In this document: positions 61,213-64,000 of the stretch, one piece after another | How the letters are laid out: each line of letters opens with the position of its first letter | Position numbering within the stretch: position 1 is the first letter of the stretch | Assembly (NCBI RefSeq): GCF_000303155.1 | Contig: NC_018719.1 | Span: 186,001 to 250,000, forward strand | DNA length: 64,000 nucleotides | Source of the DNA: Candidatus Nitrososphaera gargensis Ga9.2 | Lineage (GTDB): Archaea; Thermoproteota; Nitrososphaeria; Nitrososphaerales; Nitrososphaeraceae | Direction of reading: 5' to 3' | The notes under the pieces: generated by a model | What the model saw: only the letters and a program-made list of their open reading frames with translations | Database searches by the model: none | What the model was told of the DNA's origin: nothing | Program-made: the position numbers and the translations under genes

Positions 61213-62097
61213 ATGCCAAACAACAAGGACGATAACTTAAACAAAGAAAAAGAAGAACAGCCAACCGAGCCAACCGAGCCAGAGCAACCGACAGAACCGG
61301 AGCAACCAGAACCCATAACCCCGGCAAGCGAAACTAAAGAGGTTGTTACGCACGAAAAAGAGTCAAGGCAGGAAGAACCAAACCACGCCCAAACTGCAAA
61401 GGAATTGCTAAAGCCCTTTGCTGAACTTATAGCCGACAAGGACAAGCCCCGGGCTCTCAAAGTCAGGGAGATTTTGAAGGGCTTGCATGAACAAGGTAAA
61501 GTGACCTTGCTGGGTAATGACCTGTATTATGCCGTCCGTAGTGAACTTGCTAGTATTTTCGGCGTAACTACTCAGGCAATCGAGAAGCAAGCGCGACAGG
61601 TTGTAGAAGTTGGCAACCGTGACACTAGCGACGAGCCCGAATTTCCAAATGAGCCCATCGGGCCAAAGCAGCCAGCCACAGAGACGCCCGCCGGCGGCGC
61701 TCCTGTAGGTGCCCCTATTGGAGGGTTCAAGGCTACAGACAGTCAGACCGGCGAGCAGATCGAAGCCCAAGAAATGATGGTTTGGGATAAAAAAAAGGTT
61801 GGCAGGATCGTAGCATTGCCGATCAACTTTGGCACCTTGCTATCTGACGCATGGGTGCCGCTGTCAAAGGCCGAAAGGGAGGAGCTAGGCGATTCATTCT
61901 TGCAGATTTTCAAAGATTATTTGCCGACGACAAAAAAGACGGGCTCATTTCTGGCTGCTATGGCGGCTATGGAAATGATCCTTATGCCAAGGATCAGCGG
62001 CATGTTTGAAGCCAGAAAGCAAGGCGCTGACATTGAAAAAGTGAAGGAGAAGGTCAAGGCAAAGATACAGGAGGCGCTAGGCAACGACGAAAAATGA
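61213..62097 (+). CDS. acidic Pro-rich protein with C-terminal helical domain
   Basis: 294 residues. Residues ~15-35 are a low-complexity TEPTEPEQPTEPEQPEP repeat. A winged-helix-like part follows (AELIADKDKPRALKVREILK ... SIFGVTTQAIEKQARQ). After a Gly/Pro linker, a hydrophobic helical domain (GSFLAAMAAMEMILMPRISG) ends the protein. Possibly a scaffold or virion-internal protein. Not recognised. Confidence 0.45.
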   Translation: MPNNKDDNLNKEKEEQPTEPTEPEQPTEPEQPEPITPASETKEVVTHEKESRQEEPNHAQTAKELLKPFAELIADKDKPRALKVREILKGLHEQGKVTLLGNDLYYAVRSELASIFGVTTQAIEKQARQVVEVGNRDTSDEPEFPNEPIGPKQPATETPAGGAPVGAPIGGFKATDSQTGEQIEAQEMMVWDKKKVGRIVALPINFGTLLSDAWVPLSKAEREELGDSFLQIFKDYLPTTKKTGSFLAAMAAMEMILMPRISGMFEARKQGADIEKVKEKVKAKIQEALGNDEK

Positions 62098-62131
62098 AGA
62101 GCCCCTGATAGTTCCACCGGCTGACGCCCCG

Positions 62132-62368
62132 ATGGCTGACAAGGCCGAGTATGCCTTCAAATATCTGAGATCGGAAATGGAAAAAGCGGCTGCTGCCGTA
62201 GGTAAAAAGCCCACGTTGCAAGAAAAGATGTTATTCGCGGCTTTTGAAAATGCTCTACCGCTGATCCTTGACATAGCGCCGGACGAGTCAAAGGTTTGGC
62301 TCAAGCGTATTTTCAACCTTGTAGGCTACGTAGCAGGCTATTGGGATACTCCATCGGGTGAAGAATGA
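62132..62368 (+). CDS. small helical protein before the ATPase
   Basis: 78 residues from the ATG at 62132. AFKYLRSEMEKAAAAVGKKP, then MLFAAFENALPLILDIAP and VWLKRIFNLVGYVAGYW, are amphipathic helices. The stop overlaps the ATPase ATG by 4 bases, so the two are made together. Unknown. Confidence 0.5.
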   Translation: MADKAEYAFKYLRSEMEKAAAAVGKKPTLQEKMLFAAFENALPLILDIAPDESKVWLKRIFNLVGYVAGYWDTPSGEE

Positions 62369-63069
62369 CCTATAGGATTAATTTCTGTCAGGGCGAGCTC
62401 TCCGAGCACGTAGCCATAATAGGAGACGGCAAAGTAGGAAAAACATCTTTTGCCAGAGATCACTTGCTCAGGAAATTGCCGGGCACTTTTAAAAAGTGGT
62501 GCTACGACTATAACCACAACGGCTTTATCGGCATAGGCCCGCCCGTGCGAAGCCTTGACGCCCTGATCGACGCCAACATGCAGTATCTACCACAGGAAAA
62601 ATCAAAAGAAGAATTGAACGGGTTTTTGGAAGTGGCTCTCAGACTCGGAAACAGGGTCGTAGCCATAGACGAATTTCATGCACAGCAAAACAGCAAGAGC
62701 ATACCAAAGCCGACGCAGGTGTTTTTAAAAACATTCAGACACGTAAGCGGATCGTGGATCGTCATTGCTCAAAGCCCGCTCGAATTGCACGACGATGTTT
62801 ATCACAATGCAGATCACATCTTTGCATTTTTTATGAAGCCAACTAGCCGGCATACTGCCTGGTACTACGAAAAATTTGGCCAGCCCATGACCTTTAAACT
62901 AATGGAGTTGCATTATGAAGCGGTGCAGCTCAAGGCCAAGCGGCCCTACATCTACACCGGCGCCAGCTCTATAGAAGCGGTGATCTATTCCCACAAGGGC
63001 AAGTTTGTCCAGCGATTTGATGCAAAGGGCAAGCCGATCATAGTGCAACTGAAAGGAGCGAAGGCATGA
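62365..63069 (+). CDS. packaging-type ATPase (FtsK-HerA/A32-like)
   Basis: 234 residues. Walker A is IIGDGKVGKTSFARD (~20); Walker B is RVVAIDEFHAQQNS (~98, with DE); a sensor-like strand is SWIVIAQSPLELHD (~130, with the Q typical of HerA/FtsK). The C-terminus is short and beta-rich, without extra domains. This is the size and motif order of the genome-packaging ATPases of PRD1/STIV-like and related viruses. The capsid-like gene 400 bases downstream supports that reading. Confidence 0.7.
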   Translation: MTYRINFCQGELSEHVAIIGDGKVGKTSFARDHLLRKLPGTFKKWCYDYNHNGFIGIGPPVRSLDALIDANMQYLPQEKSKEELNGFLEVALRLGNRVVAIDEFHAQQNSKSIPKPTQVFLKTFRHVSGSWIVIAQSPLELHDDVYHNADHIFAFFMKPTSRHTAWYYEKFGQPMTFKLMELHYEAVQLKAKRPYIYTGASSIEAVIYSHKGKFVQRFDAKGKPIIVQLKGAKA

Positions 63070-63248
63070 CAACCCTGATCGGATTCTGCCATATCTGCGG
63101 TAAGAAATTGAAAGGTGAAAACAAGCAAGGGCTAATGATCAGCCGGGGCAAGCACTACATCAACGTCCACGGTCTCAATATTTCAATAGTGGAAAACGGA
63201 CATATCCAAGTCATATATATAGTGCCTGCACGAACCCTGACCTTTTGA
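63066..63248 (+). CDS. small zinc-finger protein
   Basis: 60 residues. CHICGKKLKGENKQG ... KHYINVHG is a C2H2-like finger, followed by two beta strands. Overlaps the ATPase stop by 4 bases. Confidence 0.5.
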   Translation: MTTLIGFCHICGKKLKGENKQGLMISRGKHYINVHGLNISIVENGHIQVIYIVPARTLTF

Positions 63249-63336
63249 CTTTATTCGCCGGTTCGACCTGACTACTATGGTTACTACAACCATTATCGGC
63301 GTAGCAGCCGAAGAAAAGGAGACAGTGGTATAACAC

Positions 63337-63459
63337 ATGCCAGACAAGATCGACGTTAAAGAATACATCGTGCCGGCAATGGCCTTTTTGGCCTTTGTCA
63401 TAAGCATGATCCTGCTTTGGGTAAACTGGAACGCGGTAAAGACCAAGGTTCAGCAATAA
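63337..63459 (+). CDS. small single-span membrane protein
   Basis: 40 residues: YIVPAMAFLAFVISMILLWV is a full transmembrane helix, with a basic C-terminus (KTKVQQ). Placed 12 bases before the capsid gene, it could be a virion-membrane protein, common in viruses of this type. Confidence 0.5.
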   Translation: MPDKIDVKEYIVPAMAFLAFVISMILLWVNWNAVKTKVQQ

Positions 63460-63471
63460 TAGGTGATCCGC

Positions 63472-64000
63472 ATGAGGGCGCAAAACATCTTACACAATGA
63501 AGTCCTGAGCATCAAAGAAGGCGAGTCAACCCCGACAAAACTACCGGTTGGCGTAACTTACGGCGAGATCAGGATTTTTGTAGAGGGCACCTACACGCTG
63601 GGCACCGGTGTCCTACATAGCGACAGCCCAAGGCAAGTGTTTCGAAATGCCAAGCTGGAATACAACAATGCAAACGCCATCTATAGCGGCAAGTCGAAAG
63701 ACTTTCGCATAATGAACTATTACGATCAGATCGGCGTTGAGCACTTCACAGCGGCAAATGGCAAGTTTGAAGCATTGCTCAGATGGAACAAAGGCATGAT
63801 TCTGGCTGACGAAAGCGTTTTGCCCGCCGGACATGTCCATCCGTTTGGCAAGATTACACAGCTCAACATTGATCTAACGTGGATGACGAAGAGCGACTTT
63901 TTCAGCACGGTAGGCACCGCCACAATCGACACAGCAAAGGCATACATCAGCTACGATCAGATAGAGACTACAAAGAGCGAGATCATGCAGATATTTGGCG
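63472..64000 (+). CDS. putative double-jelly-roll major capsid protein, N-terminal part
   Basis: 176 codons before the window ends. A short helix (MRAQNILHNEVLSIKEGES) leads into beta strands typical of a jelly roll: YGEIRIFVEGTYTLGTG, RNAKLEYNNANAIYSG, a loop, FEALLRWNKGMILADES and KITQLNIDLTWMTKSDFFST. No membrane segment or Cys. A position just after a small membrane protein and a packaging ATPase is the standard arrangement of PRD1/STIV-lineage viruses. The fold is inferred, not proved; the second jelly roll would lie beyond 64000. Confidence 0.55.
   Translation, partial: MRAQNILHNEVLSIKEGESTPTKLPVGVTYGEIRIFVEGTYTLGTGVLHSDSPRQVFRNAKLEYNNANAIYSGKSKDFRIMNYYDQIGVEHFTAANGKFEALLRWNKGMILADESVLPAGHVHPFGKITQLNIDLTWMTKSDFFSTVGTATIDTAKAYISYDQIETTKSEIMQIFG

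Larger units (their letters stand above)
51000..64000 (+). mobile_element. integrated virus-like element (left part), runs past window end
   Basis: The element starts between the oxidoreductase start (50866) and the first HTH gene (51384). Content: operator array, HTH protein, DUF5678 and retropepsin-like genes, divergent RHH regulators, tyrosine integrase, about ten overlapping zinc-finger genes, a methyltransferase, a virion-type cassette, a packaging ATPase and a capsid-like protein. Nearly all genes after 53.1 kb are on the plus strand and overlap by 1-4 bases, as in viral transcription units. Attachment sites were not identified; the right end lies outside. Confidence 0.75.

Noticed and set aside
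63279-63335. 18-codon frame between the zinc-finger and membrane-protein genes
   Set aside because: Too short, no motif and no independent support.

Overview
The window looks like a chromosome segment of a soil-type ammonia-oxidising archaeon (Thaumarchaeota/Nitrososphaeria, close to Nitrososphaera). The evidence is archaeal EF-1alpha and uS10, an archaeal fructose-bisphosphate aldolase/phosphatase, PurP, a non-discriminating-type AspRS next to GatCAB, many small zinc-ribbon proteins, and several secreted proteins ending in a PEF(P/G)-CTERM-like tail. No amo genes, rRNA, tRNA or CRISPR array were seen.

Layout. 0-11 kb: small zinc-binding and regulatory proteins, CbtA-like cobalt transport, a YcaO-TfuA pair, PduO adenosyltransferase and an HD phosphohydrolase. 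11.3-17.3 kb: a secreted PQQ-type sugar dehydrogenase gene split by an insertion sequence, an ornithine-metabolism (LOR/SDH) enzyme, and frameshifted stomatin and MsrB genes. 17.3-25.7 kb: the aspS-gatC-gatA-gatB operon, an AlaX-like editing protein, purP and a deaminase-like protein. 25.7-36.5 kb: a surface/copper island with a CopC-CopD-beta-propeller fusion, a plastocyanin-like protein and PEF-tailed proteins. 36.6-41.6 kb: a BtuF-like protein, rps10, EF-1alpha, and fbp-tpiA. 41.6-49.3 kb: an AT-rich accessory island with remnants of a McrBC-like restriction system, a winged-helix plus PI3/4-kinase-like pair flanked by GTTAAC operators, a broken tyrosine integrase and a broken IS110 transposase. 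49.8-50.9 kb: a host F420-type oxidoreductase. 51.0 kb to the window end: an integrated virus-like element. It has an operator array, divergent RHH regulators, an HTH-type tyrosine integrase, a run of overlapping zinc-finger genes, a methyltransferase, a packaging-type ATPase, and the start of what I infer to be a double-jelly-roll major capsid protein.

Two apparently identical 1331-bp IS copies sit in the host dehydrogenase gene and in a viral zinc-ribbon gene. Each has a 3-bp target duplication, and in silico excision restores the reading frame across both junctions.

Nearly every broken gene here is repaired by adding one base (rarely two), usually in a homopolymer; I needed no base removal. 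This deletion-only pattern raises the possibility that many 'pseudogenes' are consensus errors, so single-frameshift genes are described as possibly intact in the organism.
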